NCBI GenBank assembly: GCA_023251805.1
Contig: JAHEYB010000015.1
Location: 13,415-62,317 of the forward strand
Length of the DNA: 48,903 nt
Reading direction: 5' to 3'
Origin: Bacteroidota bacterium
GTDB lineage: Bacteria; Bacteroidota; Bacteroidia; 2-12-FULL-35-15
The notes below the pieces were generated by a model. That model did no database searches and was not told the DNA's origin. It saw only the letters and a list, made by a program, of their open reading frames with translations. Within the stretch, counting starts at the first letter, position 1, and each line of letters begins with the position of its first letter. This document shows, piece by piece, positions 33,775 to 42,072 of the stretch. Made by a program: the position numbers and the translations under genes.

Positions 33775-34953
33775 ATGAAAGAAGTATACATTATCTCCGC
33801 AGTTAGAACACCATTGGGAAGTTTTGGCGGAGCATTAGCAGGCGTATCAGCAACCAAATTGGGAGCAACAGCAATTAAGGGAGCACTTGCAAAAGCCGGT
33901 GTAGATGGCAAAGAGGTGCAAGAAGTATATATGGGTAGTGTTTTGCAAGCGAATTTAGGTCAGGCTCCGGCACGACAAGCAGCTATTTTTGCAGGCTTAC
34001 CAAATACAGTTCAATGTACCACCATTAATAAAGTATGTGCATCCGGAATGAAAGCCATCATGATAGGAGCACAAAGCATTATGCTAGGTGATGCTGATGT
34101 GGTAGTAGCGGGTGGAATGGAAAATATGAGTCAGGTTCCATTTTATTCAGAAAACTTACGTTGGGGAAATAAATATGGAAATGTTACGATGATTGATGGT
34201 TTGGCGAAAGACGGTTTAATAGATGTTTATCACAACTACCCCATGGGCAATGCTTCGGATTTGTGTGCAAAGGAATGTAATATTTCTCGTGAGGAGCAAG
34301 ATGCATTTGCAATAGAATCTTATAAACGTTCGCAAGCCGCTTGGGCAGCAGGAAAATTCAATGACGAAATTGTACCTGTTGAAATTCCTCAGCGCAAAGG
34401 AGATCCTATCTTAATGAAAGAAGATGAAGAATATAAAAATGTACGTTTTGATAAAATTCCTGAATTAAAAGGAGCATTTTCAAAAGATGGAACAGCAACA
34501 GCAGCTAATTCATCTACAATGAATGATGGAGCGGCTGCAGTAGTATTGATGAGTAAAGAAAAAGCAGAAAAACTTGGACTAAAACCTATTGCTATCCTTC
34601 GCGGAGCAGCTGATGCAGAACATGCTCCTGAATGGTTTACTACTGCACCTTCTTTGGCTGTTCCTAAGGCAGTTTCAAAGGCAGGTTTAACATTAGGTGA
34701 CATCAATTATTTTGAGTTAAACGAAGCATTTTCTACTGTTGGAATTGTGAATATGCAAAAAATGAAATTAGATGCAAGTAAGGTAAATGTGAATGGCGGA
34801 GCGGTTTCATTAGGGCATCCATTGGGTTGTTCCGGAGCTAGAATTGTTGTAACGCTTATTCATGTACTTAAACAAAACAAAGCAAAATATGGTGCCGCAG
34901 GAATTTGCAACGGTGGTGGTGGGGCTTCAGCAGTTGTTATTGAGAATGTTTAG
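33775..34953 (+). CDS. Acetyl-CoA acetyltransferase (thiolase)
   Basis: This 392-residue cytoplasmic enzyme interconverts two acetyl-CoA and acetoacetyl-CoA. The catalytic residues fall at the same numbers as in the Zoogloea enzyme: Cys88 in NKVCASGMKA (there 89), His348 in GHPLGCSGAR and Cys378 in GICNGGGG. NEAFS is also present. Length is exactly that of degradative/biosynthetic acetoacetyl-CoA thiolases, making the short-chain specificity likely. It has its own well-formed promoter. It could use acetoacetate-derived acetoacetyl-CoA from tyrosine or leucine breakdown, or serve ketone-type synthesis; no partner genes lie beside it. Confidence 0.95.
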   Translation: MKEVYIISAVRTPLGSFGGALAGVSATKLGATAIKGALAKAGVDGKEVQEVYMGSVLQANLGQAPARQAAIFAGLPNTVQCTTINKVCASGMKAIMIGAQSIMLGDADVVVAGGMENMSQVPFYSENLRWGNKYGNVTMIDGLAKDGLIDVYHNYPMGNASDLCAKECNISREEQDAFAIESYKRSQAAWAAGKFNDEIVPVEIPQRKGDPILMKEDEEYKNVRFDKIPELKGAFSKDGTATAANSSTMNDGAAAVVLMSKEKAEKLGLKPIAILRGAADAEHAPEWFTTAPSLAVPKAVSKAGLTLGDINYFELNEAFSTVGIVNMQKMKLDASKVNVNGGAVSLGHPLGCSGARIVVTLIHVLKQNKAKYGAAGICNGGGGASAVVIENV

Positions 34954-35125
34954 TTTTAAGATTGTGATTTGATTTGTTAATTAACAATTTCAAATTTCAG
35001 ACTAAAAAAGAATTTCAAATTTCAGATTTCAAATGGGGTTCTAATTTTGAAAATGTTTAATTTAATGATTATGCTTCGTAATAAACAATTTCGGATTTCA
35101 GATTCAAAAAAAAGAGTGAATATTT

Positions 35126-35530
35126 ATGAGTGCGATTCAAAAGTTTGAGGATATGGAGGTTTGGCAAAAGGCCAGACAATTATGCAATGAGATTTACCCT
35201 TTAACATTAAAAGGGACTTTTGAACGAGACTTTAAATTAAGAGATCAAATAAATGGTTCGAGTGGTTCTGTTATGGATAATATTGCTGAAGGATATGAAA
35301 GAGACGGAAAACTTGAGTTGCGACAGTTTTTAAGTATATCAAAAGGTTCTTGCGGAGAAGTTCGTTCTCAATTGTATAGAGCATTTGATAGAAATCACAT
35401 TACTGTTGAAGAATTTGATAGCCTGAAACTGCAATCGGAACAAATTAGCAAACAGCTAAAAGGTTTTATTGCATATTTAAATAACTCAGAATTCAAAGGG
35501 GCTAAATATAAAGTCGTTAAAGAGGATTAA
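35126..35530 (+). CDS. Four-helix-bundle protein of the 23S rRNA intervening-sequence (S23) family
   Basis: The 134-residue protein is all-helical and carries family motifs: FEDMEVWQKARQLCNEIY, LRDQINGSSGSVMDNIAEGYERD, REL/RQFLSISKGSCGEVRSQL and a final helix LKGFIAYLNNSEFKG. Proteins of this family were first seen in intervening sequences of 23S rRNA genes of Leptospira and are widespread as stand-alone genes in Bacteroidota; they form pentamers of four-helix bundles and their function is not established. Here the gene is not in an rRNA but sits between 24-base inverted repeats, which suggests an inserted unit. Confidence 0.9.
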   Translation: MSAIQKFEDMEVWQKARQLCNEIYPLTLKGTFERDFKLRDQINGSSGSVMDNIAEGYERDGKLELRQFLSISKGSCGEVRSQLYRAFDRNHITVEEFDSLKLQSEQISKQLKGFIAYLNNSEFKGAKYKVVKED

Positions 35531-35545
35531 AATAATCTGAAATTT

Positions 35546-35570
35546 GATCTCGATCACTATCGGGACTGAA
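35546..35570. repeat. Palindromic element GATCACTATCGGGA type
   Basis: TCTCGATCACTATCGGGACT contains an imperfect inverted repeat related to the perfect CCGATAGCTATCGG palindrome at 48689-48702. It lies inside the interval bounded by the 24-base inverted repeats. Confidence 0.5.
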
Positions 35571-35703
35571 ATTGGTTTATAACGATAGCGTAAAGAAATT
35601 TTAGTTTTTAAAGAAGGCAATGTGCGTAACCTAATTTGAAATCTGAAATCTGAAATTTTGAGATTACGATAACGAATAGAATGTTAAATTTGTAATGTAA
35701 AGA

Positions 35704-36480
35704 ATGTTCGGAATAACAAACTTAAGCATAGTTCCAGCCAGGAAAGATCCTTCCGATAGAAGTGAAATGGTTACCCAACTGCTATTTGGCGACCACTTCG
35801 AAATACTTGAAGTGCAAGGTTCTTGGTGTCGAATAAAAATTGCATATGACGATTACGATTGTTGGATTGATAAAAAACAATTTCTTCCCATTGCTCATCA
35901 CACGTTTGATATTTTAAATTCCACTGAAATATTTTGTGTGAATGAATTAATTCAAATTATTACCGACTCAAAAGCGTCTCAATTATTTCCTATTTGTATC
36001 GGCAGCACTCTTCCTAATTTTGACAATGGAGAGTGTGCGATTGAAAATTCTACTTTCACCTATGATGGAGCTTTTGTAAATGGACAATTACCTTTTTCGA
36101 AAAGTGGGATAATTGATTCTGCCATGATGTATTTGAATACTCCTTATTTGTGGGGAGGAAAAACTCCTTTTGGAATTGATTGCTCCGGATTTACTCAAAT
36201 GGTCTACAAATTAAATGGAATAAGTATAAAACGTGATGCCTTCCAGCAAGCTGAAGAAGGAGAAACCTTAAGTTTTGTTGAGGAAGCTGAGCCAGGCGAT
36301 TTGGCTTTCTTTGATAATGATGAAGGTCGGATTGTACATGTTGGAATTGTGATGGATAATAATAAAATTATTCATGCTTCTGGTAAAGTCCGCATTGATG
36401 GCTTTGACCATCAAGGGATATTCAACAACGATAAAAAAGATTATTCTCACCGATTGAGATTGTTGAAGCGAATAGTTTAA
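35704..36480 (+). CDS. NlpC/P60 (C40) peptidase with N-terminal SH3b-like domain, probably cytoplasmic
   Basis: The 258-residue protein has an SH3b-like N-terminal half (about 1-70, LFGDHFEILEVQGSWCRI, YDCWIDKKQFLP) and an NlpC/P60 domain (about 133-258). The catalytic Cys160 is in PFGIDCSGFTQMVYK, His212 in RIVHVGIVMD and a third polar residue at His224 (KIIHASG). YLWGGKTP precedes the Cys as usual. No signal peptide is present. This matches YkfC-like enzymes, which act in the cytoplasm on murein peptides (gamma-D-Glu-diamino acid bond) during recycling. The start codon at 35704 is the first in frame after the repeat region. Confidence 0.88.
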   Translation: MFGITNLSIVPARKDPSDRSEMVTQLLFGDHFEILEVQGSWCRIKIAYDDYDCWIDKKQFLPIAHHTFDILNSTEIFCVNELIQIITDSKASQLFPICIGSTLPNFDNGECAIENSTFTYDGAFVNGQLPFSKSGIIDSAMMYLNTPYLWGGKTPFGIDCSGFTQMVYKLNGISIKRDAFQQAEEGETLSFVEEAEPGDLAFFDNDEGRIVHVGIVMDNNKIIHASGKVRIDGFDHQGIFNNDKKDYSHRLRLLKRIV

Positions 36481-36523
36481 AAATTTCAGATTTCAATTCC
36501 AATACTAATTAAATTAGTACTAA

Positions 36524-37207
36524 ATGAAGCGTATTGTTTTTGCTATACTATTATTTTTATCCAGTATACCTGTCGTGGCTCAATACGATGCGGAATGTTA
36601 TACGAGAAATAAAGAATCTATCAAAGAAGAAATAAAAAAATTGTCGAATGCTGTACTTTTCGATTCCGTTTATATTGCCGATACATTTTTAATTGATGGT
36701 GTTAAGCGCTACGTGGATTCACTTGTTGCTGTTAGAAAAGGAGTGGATATAACTGATATGGTGAATAGAGTAGTGGGTTGCAAAATGCCCGATTTTTCTT
36801 TTTTTAATATTAATAAAGAGGAATTATCTGTTTACAAAATCCAAAGTGATTTTACTATTTTAACATTTGGCTCTGTTAGTTATGGAGATGTTTCAAATGC
36901 TCGTTTGCATCAGTTTTCAAAACTGAAAGCTTTAATGAAAGATAGTTTAGAGGTTATTAATATCTATGAAGATGTAGATGAAAAGGTGATTGAGTATATG
37001 AAATATTTTGAAAACAATGTTGAATACGTTGCCAATGCTGATTTGTTAATTTACAACTATACCTTTGGGAATGGTCCCATTACTTATGTTTTGGATAAGT
37101 ACAAAAACATTATTTATATAAAAAGCGGGCATCAATACCGATATACTCCAGATGAAATATACAGCGAAATACTGGATAAAATAAGAGCTACAAATTGCTC
37201 AGATTAA
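36524..37207 (+). CDS. Exported thioredoxin-fold-like protein without CxxC
   Basis: The 227-residue protein has a signal peptide (1-19, ending IPVVAQ) and a helical N-terminal part. From about residue 88, VGCKMPDFSFFNINKEELSVY and FTILTFGSVSYGDVSNARLHQF follow the layout of AhpC/TlpA-type domains, where PDF.L.d..G is followed by a strand and then the CxxC helix. Here that site reads GSVSYGD, so there is no redox Cys pair. A later YVLDKYKNIIYI strand corresponds to the TYVLD segment typical of TlpA-like proteins. I infer a redox-inactive relative; function unknown. Its stop codon overlaps that of the convergent SanA-like gene by 4 bases. Confidence 0.6.
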   Translation: MKRIVFAILLFLSSIPVVAQYDAECYTRNKESIKEEIKKLSNAVLFDSVYIADTFLIDGVKRYVDSLVAVRKGVDITDMVNRVVGCKMPDFSFFNINKEELSVYKIQSDFTILTFGSVSYGDVSNARLHQFSKLKALMKDSLEVINIYEDVDEKVIEYMKYFENNVEYVANADLLIYNYTFGNGPITYVLDKYKNIIYIKSGHQYRYTPDEIYSEILDKIRATNCSD

Positions 37208-37869
37208 ATTTTTATCCTAACCGATTCACCTAAAAATTTCGGTTGCTTATGAATTAAATACAAATCGACTACCGATTTTAATTTTGCAAAATATTCTCTT
37301 ATTCTCACTTTTAGTGAAAAAGCATCAGGTACATCTTTTGCATTGAATGCAACAACATTCATTTTATAGTAATTTCCTATAAAAACAGCACGCTGGTTGT
37401 GAAATTTTTGTGAAATAACAGTTATCTTTTTTTGCCCGAATACTTTTAAACATCTCACCATCGAATCAAGTGTTCTGAATCCTGCATAATCCTGTGTGAT
37501 ACAGCTGTCGGGGACGCCCAAAGCTACCAATGCTTCTCGCATATCAGTCGCTTCATCGTATTCTTTTTTTGAATTATCTCCGCTCACAATAATGTGTTTT
37601 ATTTTTCCAGATTTAAAAAGTTTTGCTGCGGCTTCAATTCTGTATTTGAAAAATAAATTTTCGGAGCCATTTTTTAGCGTTTTACTAGCGCCTAATAGAA
37701 TAGCAACATCGTTTGCAGGAATACTCTCTGTATCAGAATACAATTGAGATTTTGTGCTTTTGATAATCCAATAATTACTACCTATAATAAATATGCCGAA
37801 AATGCCGATTAGAACAATTGACCATTTGAAAAATCGTTTAAAAGGCAATGCTTTTATTTTATTAAACAT
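37204..37869 (-). CDS. SanA/YdcF-like protein (DUF218)
   Basis: The 221-residue protein has one N-terminal membrane helix (about 15-34) and a DUF218 domain: VAILLGASKTLKNGSENLFFKYRIEAAAKLFKSGK, then KHIIVSGDNSKKEYDE, REALVALGVPDSCITQDYAGFRT and ITVISQKFHNQRAVFI (each seen in shorter runs). SanA-type proteins affect envelope permeability and antibiotic resistance in enterobacteria; biochemical activity is not settled. The domain should face the periplasm. It ends in a 4-base convergent overlap with the upstream plus-strand gene. Confidence 0.85.
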   Translation of the reverse strand: MFNKIKALPFKRFFKWSIVLIGIFGIFIIGSNYWIIKSTKSQLYSDTESIPANDVAILLGASKTLKNGSENLFFKYRIEAAAKLFKSGKIKHIIVSGDNSKKEYDEATDMREALVALGVPDSCITQDYAGFRTLDSMVRCLKVFGQKKITVISQKFHNQRAVFIGNYYKMNVVAFNAKDVPDAFSLKVRIREYFAKLKSVVDLYLIHKQPKFLGESVRIKI

Positions 37870-37978
37870 TATTGGAATAATTTTTAGTCTTGAGCGATAA
37901 CAACTCTGTGAAACTCTTTTTTCTCTTTTTCCCTGCCAACCGCAAGCAGGTCTGCGTTGAAAATTTTGTTAGCTATTG

Positions 37979-38848
37979 TTACAAATACAAATCAATGAGT
38001 ACAAATGCAGCAAAAACAACACTTGCAATGCCATTGGTTGTAAAAAAAGCAAGGTTCACTTTTGATAAATCTGTCGGCTTAACTAACGTATGCTGATAAA
38101 ATAAAAGCAAAGCATAAATAGCTGTTCCAGTCCAATACCAAAAAGAAAATTCTGCAAATATTCCGGCATAAACAATAAATCCAACACTTATTAAATGCAG
38201 AATATTGGAAAGCATTAATGCACCTTTTTTTCCTAATAAAACAGGAATGGATTTTAAATTTTTTGAGCGATCGAATTCTTCATCTTGCAAAGCATAAATA
38301 ATATCAAAGCCACTTACCCAAAATAAAACTGCGAATGAAAAGAAGAGTGGAAGCCAATCGAAACTCCCTGTTACTGCCAAATAAGCCCCAATCGGAGCGA
38401 GTGATAAGCCTAATCCTAAAATCAAATGACATAAAGCAGTAAAACGTTTTGTTAAGCTATAACCTAATACTACTGCTAACGCAACGGGTGATAAATAAAA
38501 ACAAAGGCGATTGATAAAAAAAGTAGCAGCTACAAAAAAGATGGAATTTGCAATCACAAAAAGTAATGCCGATTGAGGTTTTACTATTCCGGTCGGAATT
38601 TCACGAATAGCAGTACGTGCATTTTGCTCGTCAATGTTTCTGTCGATGTATCTGTTGAATGCCATCGCTGCACTTCTTGCAAAAATCATACATAAAATAA
38701 CCAATCCAAAAAGTTTAATGTTGAATTTTGATTCGGTATAAGTAATTGCTAAAAAATATCCAATGATTGCAAATGGCAAAGCAAAAATAGTGTGACTGAA
38801 TTTTACTAAGGATAAATAATTACTAAATGTATTCGTTTTGGATTCCAT
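37979..38848 (-). CDS. UbiA-family polyprenyltransferase (possible quinone biosynthesis)
   Basis: This 289-residue integral membrane protein has about eight or nine helices. The first Asp-rich motif is NRYIDRNIDEQN (residues 65-76, Asp69 and Asp73), followed by ARTAIREIPTG; the second is DIIYALQDEEFDRSKNLKSI (182-201). These bind the Mg-diphosphate of the prenyl donor. The NARTAxREIP signature is that of 4-hydroxybenzoate-type prenyltransferases; in Bacteroidota, which use menaquinone, close relatives (MqnP) prenylate an intermediate of the futalosine pathway. Which of the two applies cannot be decided here, since no other mqn genes are near. It is 6 bases downstream of a small membrane protein gene, and probably co-transcribed. 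Confidence 0.88.
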   Translation of the reverse strand: MESKTNTFSNYLSLVKFSHTIFALPFAIIGYFLAITYTESKFNIKLFGLVILCMIFARSAAMAFNRYIDRNIDEQNARTAIREIPTGIVKPQSALLFVIANSIFFVAATFFINRLCFYLSPVALAVVLGYSLTKRFTALCHLILGLGLSLAPIGAYLAVTGSFDWLPLFFSFAVLFWVSGFDIIYALQDEEFDRSKNLKSIPVLLGKKGALMLSNILHLISVGFIVYAGIFAEFSFWYWTGTAIYALLLFYQHTLVKPTDLSKVNLAFFTTNGIASVVFAAFVLIDLYL

Positions 38849-38854
38849 TTAATA

Positions 38855-39118
38855 CTATTTATTTTTACTAATAATAATTATGACCAGAATAACAATAATA
38901 GGAATGGAACTTAAGAGTATTCCAATAACTCCCGGAGTAATTTTTTTAGAATTTATTTGGTATTTGGTGTCAAAATAAACATAAGAAGTAGAGGTTATCA
39001 TCCCTAAAAAGCCTGCTGGAAGTGATAAAAAGAGTCCATAAGGTAAAATAACCAGCAATGCTGCAATAACCCCCAAAGTAATTGCAATTATGCCCAAAAT
39101 TTTTAATTTTTTATCCAT
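38855..39118 (-). CDS. Small membrane protein, unknown
   Basis: The 87-residue protein has an N-terminal charged stretch (MDKKLK), then three hydrophobic segments (about 7-24, 27-46, 63-83) and a Lys end. No family recognised; it resembles many small predicted membrane proteins in Bacteroidota. It starts one base after the stop of the subtilisin gene and ends 6 bases before the prenyltransferase gene, so the three form a compact minus-strand operon. Confidence 0.6.
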   Translation of the reverse strand: MDKKLKILGIIAITLGVIAALLVILPYGLFLSLPAGFLGMITSTSYVYFDTKYQINSKKITPGVIGILLSSIPIIVILVIIIISKNK

Positions 39119-39119
39119 A

Positions 39120-41237
39120 CTACAAAATTATCATTTTTTTTGTAGCGATGATTCTTCTTCCTTGGGCTAATTTGCAAAAATATAATCCAGCAGGAAGTTG
39201 TTTTATTTCTGTACGACTGCTTTTGATTTGTTCTTTTGTTTGTAATTGGCCGACTGAATTATAAATCAGCAATTCGGTAATTTCGTTTTTCGAAATGTTT
39301 TGAGTTTCTATAATGATTGTATTTCCACTTAAAGAAGGATTAGGATAAATTATGAATGAACTGCTGTTTTCATTTTCATTCAAGGTGGTTGTTACACATC
39401 CCGTTAAAGCAGTAAATGCATTCGCTTTTCCATATCCATATTGATTATTTGGTACAACCCCAGTATATCCATCCACTGTTGTGCAACTTGTAATTGCATT
39501 TTTTACATCCATAGCGGTTGCGGTAGGATTTTTTTGAAGATATAAAGCTGCAATTCCTGCTACACCCGGACTAGCAGCTGAAGTTCCGCCACCAAGCACG
39601 TGAAATCCTCCCGGATCAAAAGCATCCGGATACATAATTGCATCGGCAGGAAGAGTGGATAAAAGTGTGCAGGACATAATAAAATCTCCCGGAGCAGCAA
39701 TGTCGGGTTTGATGCGTCCATCCCTTGTTGGACCCGAACTGGAATTAGGGTGACGTTGCCCAGGTGTGCGAGTTGAGTCAACAAACATTACACTATTGTA
39801 ATTGAGAACACTTTTTCTATTTGTATAATTTCCTACAGTAATCACATTATCCAAACATTGAAAGCTGGAAACAATGGTTTGATTTAAATCTGGGAATTTA
39901 TAAAAATTACTATCTGGCATAGTTGCCAGTGGTGGTAGTCCGGAACTCATTAAACCAAAATTCCATAAATCAAATTTTCCAGTTCCCGTGGTGCTTAGTC
40001 GCCATGAATAGCCCAGCGAATCAGGAATAATATTAAACTCCATGGAGTATACTCCAGAAACCGTATCGCCATACGATTGTACAATACCAATTCGGTTTCC
40101 TCCATTATAAATGGTGTCATTTACTAAAACGCCTAAGTGACTCGAAATGGTTGAAAAAGCCGTAGAGCCTCTTTTCGAGTGAGTTGGACTTATTTGGTCT
40201 ACACCAATAGCAAATTTAACTGCATTAAAATCTGAAGTGTCGGCATACATAACAAAATCTTGTGCCCCACTATCAAACAAAGTAAAATTGGTATCAGCGC
40301 TTACTGTATACCCCAAATGAAAAGGAACATTTCCTGCATTTCCTGCAGCGGCAACAAATGCTCTCCCTGGTTGAGCATTAATCATATTTTTTATTAATTG
40401 TGCTTGTAAATCTAATCCATCGTGAGAACCGTAATAATCACCCAAACTTGCATTTATCACACAAGGTTTCCCCAATGTATTTGCTTTATTGAATATATAA
40501 TCAACAGCATCGGTCATTAATGTTGGGTTGGCACTGTAAAAATCAAAAGCCACAACAACTAAATCTGATTTTGGAGCAACTCCTTTATACGTTCCGCTTG
40601 CTAAACCATTTCCTGCTGCAACTCCTGTTACGTGTGTGCCATGTCCATACCAATCAATATCGGTTGAAGCGGCAGCTAGGCCTCCATCAATTCCAACATT
40701 GTCCCATTCTTGTCCGTATCCATAAACAGGTGTATTTGCTGCAAGAGGCAATCGTTGGTCCCACAAATATTTTATTCTTGTATTTCCTAAACTATCGCGT
40801 AAATCGGGATGAGAAAAATCGATGCCAGTATCAATAATTCCAATCACAATTCCGTTTCCATTATATCCTTGCGTAAGCGGAGTTGTTCCTAAGTGAACAG
40901 GATATACATTATTATTCAAGAGCATAGTATCATTCATTGGCTTGAAATGTGGAGGATATGCTTCTATGCGTTGAATATTTTTATTAGCGATATAGCTAGA
41001 AAGTGCAGATGCAGGAATTTTGATAGCTGCAATAGTCCCAGAAAAATATTTTATTTTTCCTTGCACAGAATTGGTGATTTGTTCGATAGTGTTAATATCG
41101 CCTTTTACAAAAACATCTATCAATTCGGTAGAAGGAGATAGAGCTTTTTGTGCCAAAGCAAAATTCATTTTACTTTGAGCAAAACAATTGATTGAAAAAA
41201 TCAATAAAGTGAAAAATAAGGAGTATGTTTTTTTCAT
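39120..41237 (-). CDS. Subtilisin-like serine peptidase (S8) with T9SS sorting domain
   Basis: The 705-residue protein has a signal peptide (1-21, ending NCFAQ), a short inhibitor-like propeptide region (about 22-95) and an S8 peptidase domain. The catalytic residues are Asp136 in GIIDTGIDFSHPD, His199 in YGHGTHVTGVAAG and Ser553 in GGGTSAASPGVAG; the oxyanion Asn300 lies in AAAGNAG. About 170 residues between Asn300 and the region before Ser553 hold an inserted beta domain, as in larger bacterial subtilisins. Residues about 628-705 are a T9SS type-A sorting domain (FIIYPNPSLSG to KKMIIL), so the enzyme should be exported to the surface or medium. Expected role: breakdown of external protein. 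The start overlaps in opposite orientation with an upstream ATG of the next gene, which supports a later start there. Confidence 0.93.
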   Translation of the reverse strand: MKKTYSLFFTLLIFSINCFAQSKMNFALAQKALSPSTELIDVFVKGDINTIEQITNSVQGKIKYFSGTIAAIKIPASALSSYIANKNIQRIEAYPPHFKPMNDTMLLNNNVYPVHLGTTPLTQGYNGNGIVIGIIDTGIDFSHPDLRDSLGNTRIKYLWDQRLPLAANTPVYGYGQEWDNVGIDGGLAAASTDIDWYGHGTHVTGVAAGNGLASGTYKGVAPKSDLVVVAFDFYSANPTLMTDAVDYIFNKANTLGKPCVINASLGDYYGSHDGLDLQAQLIKNMINAQPGRAFVAAAGNAGNVPFHLGYTVSADTNFTLFDSGAQDFVMYADTSDFNAVKFAIGVDQISPTHSKRGSTAFSTISSHLGVLVNDTIYNGGNRIGIVQSYGDTVSGVYSMEFNIIPDSLGYSWRLSTTGTGKFDLWNFGLMSSGLPPLATMPDSNFYKFPDLNQTIVSSFQCLDNVITVGNYTNRKSVLNYNSVMFVDSTRTPGQRHPNSSSGPTRDGRIKPDIAAPGDFIMSCTLLSTLPADAIMYPDAFDPGGFHVLGGGTSAASPGVAGIAALYLQKNPTATAMDVKNAITSCTTVDGYTGVVPNNQYGYGKANAFTALTGCVTTTLNENENSSSFIIYPNPSLSGNTIIIETQNISKNEITELLIYNSVGQLQTKEQIKSSRTEIKQLPAGLYFCKLAQGRRIIATKKMIIL

Positions 41238-41293
41238 TTTATAGCCGAATATTTACGAAATTTACGATTTTTAAAGCAAAAAAACTAATTCCG

Positions 41294-41929
41294 ATGCAAC
41301 AAGTTTTTAAGTGGATATTTCTGTTTTCCCCATTGTTGAGTGGGGCTCAGACTAATACTGTTGCTTATTCGCGAGACTATGAATTTAAGGAAGGCATATT
41401 TTTGACACTCAACAATTTTAAAAATAATCAGCCAATTCTTAAATCTCAAATAAATTCTTCTATTCCCACATCAGAAATTGATTTTATAAGTCAGATTGTT
41501 GAGCAAAAAACGATAATTTATAAAGACAGTGCGGGATTCGAACAGAAATTACAAACTAATACCACCTGGGGTTACGCACAAAACCGAACCATCTCAATCA
41601 ATTTTAATAATGAATTTCATCGCTTAAATGTTATTGGAAATTTAAGTTTGTTTTCAGCTATAGTTGTCCAAAGTCCCACTAGAACTGAGCCCATTGGTGA
41701 TATGTATGCTATTGAACCTACTTTTCAGTCGGTACAGCAATATGTGTTTGATACAAAAACAAATAAAGTATTCGATTTTACCTCAAAAAATATGGAAATT
41801 TTGTTAAAAGATGATGTAGAATTATACACCCAATTTATGAAGTTAAAAAAACGTAAAAAAGCAGATGAGATCTTTATTTATCTGAGGAAATACAATGAAA
41901 GGCACCCTCTTTATTTATCAAAAAATTAA
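41294..41929 (+). CDS. Exported protein, unknown function
   Basis: I choose the ATG at 41294 (MQQVFKWIFLF signal peptide, ending LLSGAQ) over one at 41225, which would add a stretch overlapping the divergent subtilisin gene. The product has 211 residues. The mature part starts with SRDYEFKEGIFLTLNNFKNN, an N-terminus seen in uncharacterised Bacteroidota proteins, and continues with mixed strands (TWGYAQNRTISINFN, FHRLNVIGNLSLF). The C-terminus is charged (KLKKRKKADEIFIYLRKYNE). No function is assigned. The divergent 56-base gap to the subtilisin gene must hold both promoters. Confidence 0.6.
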   Translation: MQQVFKWIFLFSPLLSGAQTNTVAYSRDYEFKEGIFLTLNNFKNNQPILKSQINSSIPTSEIDFISQIVEQKTIIYKDSAGFEQKLQTNTTWGYAQNRTISINFNNEFHRLNVIGNLSLFSAIVVQSPTRTEPIGDMYAIEPTFQSVQQYVFDTKTNKVFDFTSKNMEILLKDDVELYTQFMKLKKRKKADEIFIYLRKYNERHPLYLSKN

Positions 41930-42072
41930 GCTCTTTTTAAGTAATAATTTACGATATTTGCATTCCAAATTAAATAGAGAATTAGAGAAATGGTGAATTG
42001 GAGAGTTTGGGAGTTTTTAAACTTTTCTCAATCCCATAATTTTAAAAATCAATAAATCAACAATTCAAAAAA

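Larger units (their letters stand above)
35011..35657. repeat. 24-bp inverted repeats flanking the four-helix-bundle gene
   Basis: Bases 35011-35034 and the reverse complement of 35634-35657 agree at 23 of 24 positions (AT-rich, built from ATTTCAGATTTC units). Further ATTTCAGATTTC-like copies lie at about 35089-35105 and 36481-36496. The arms enclose a single gene (35126-35530). Confidence 0.85.
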
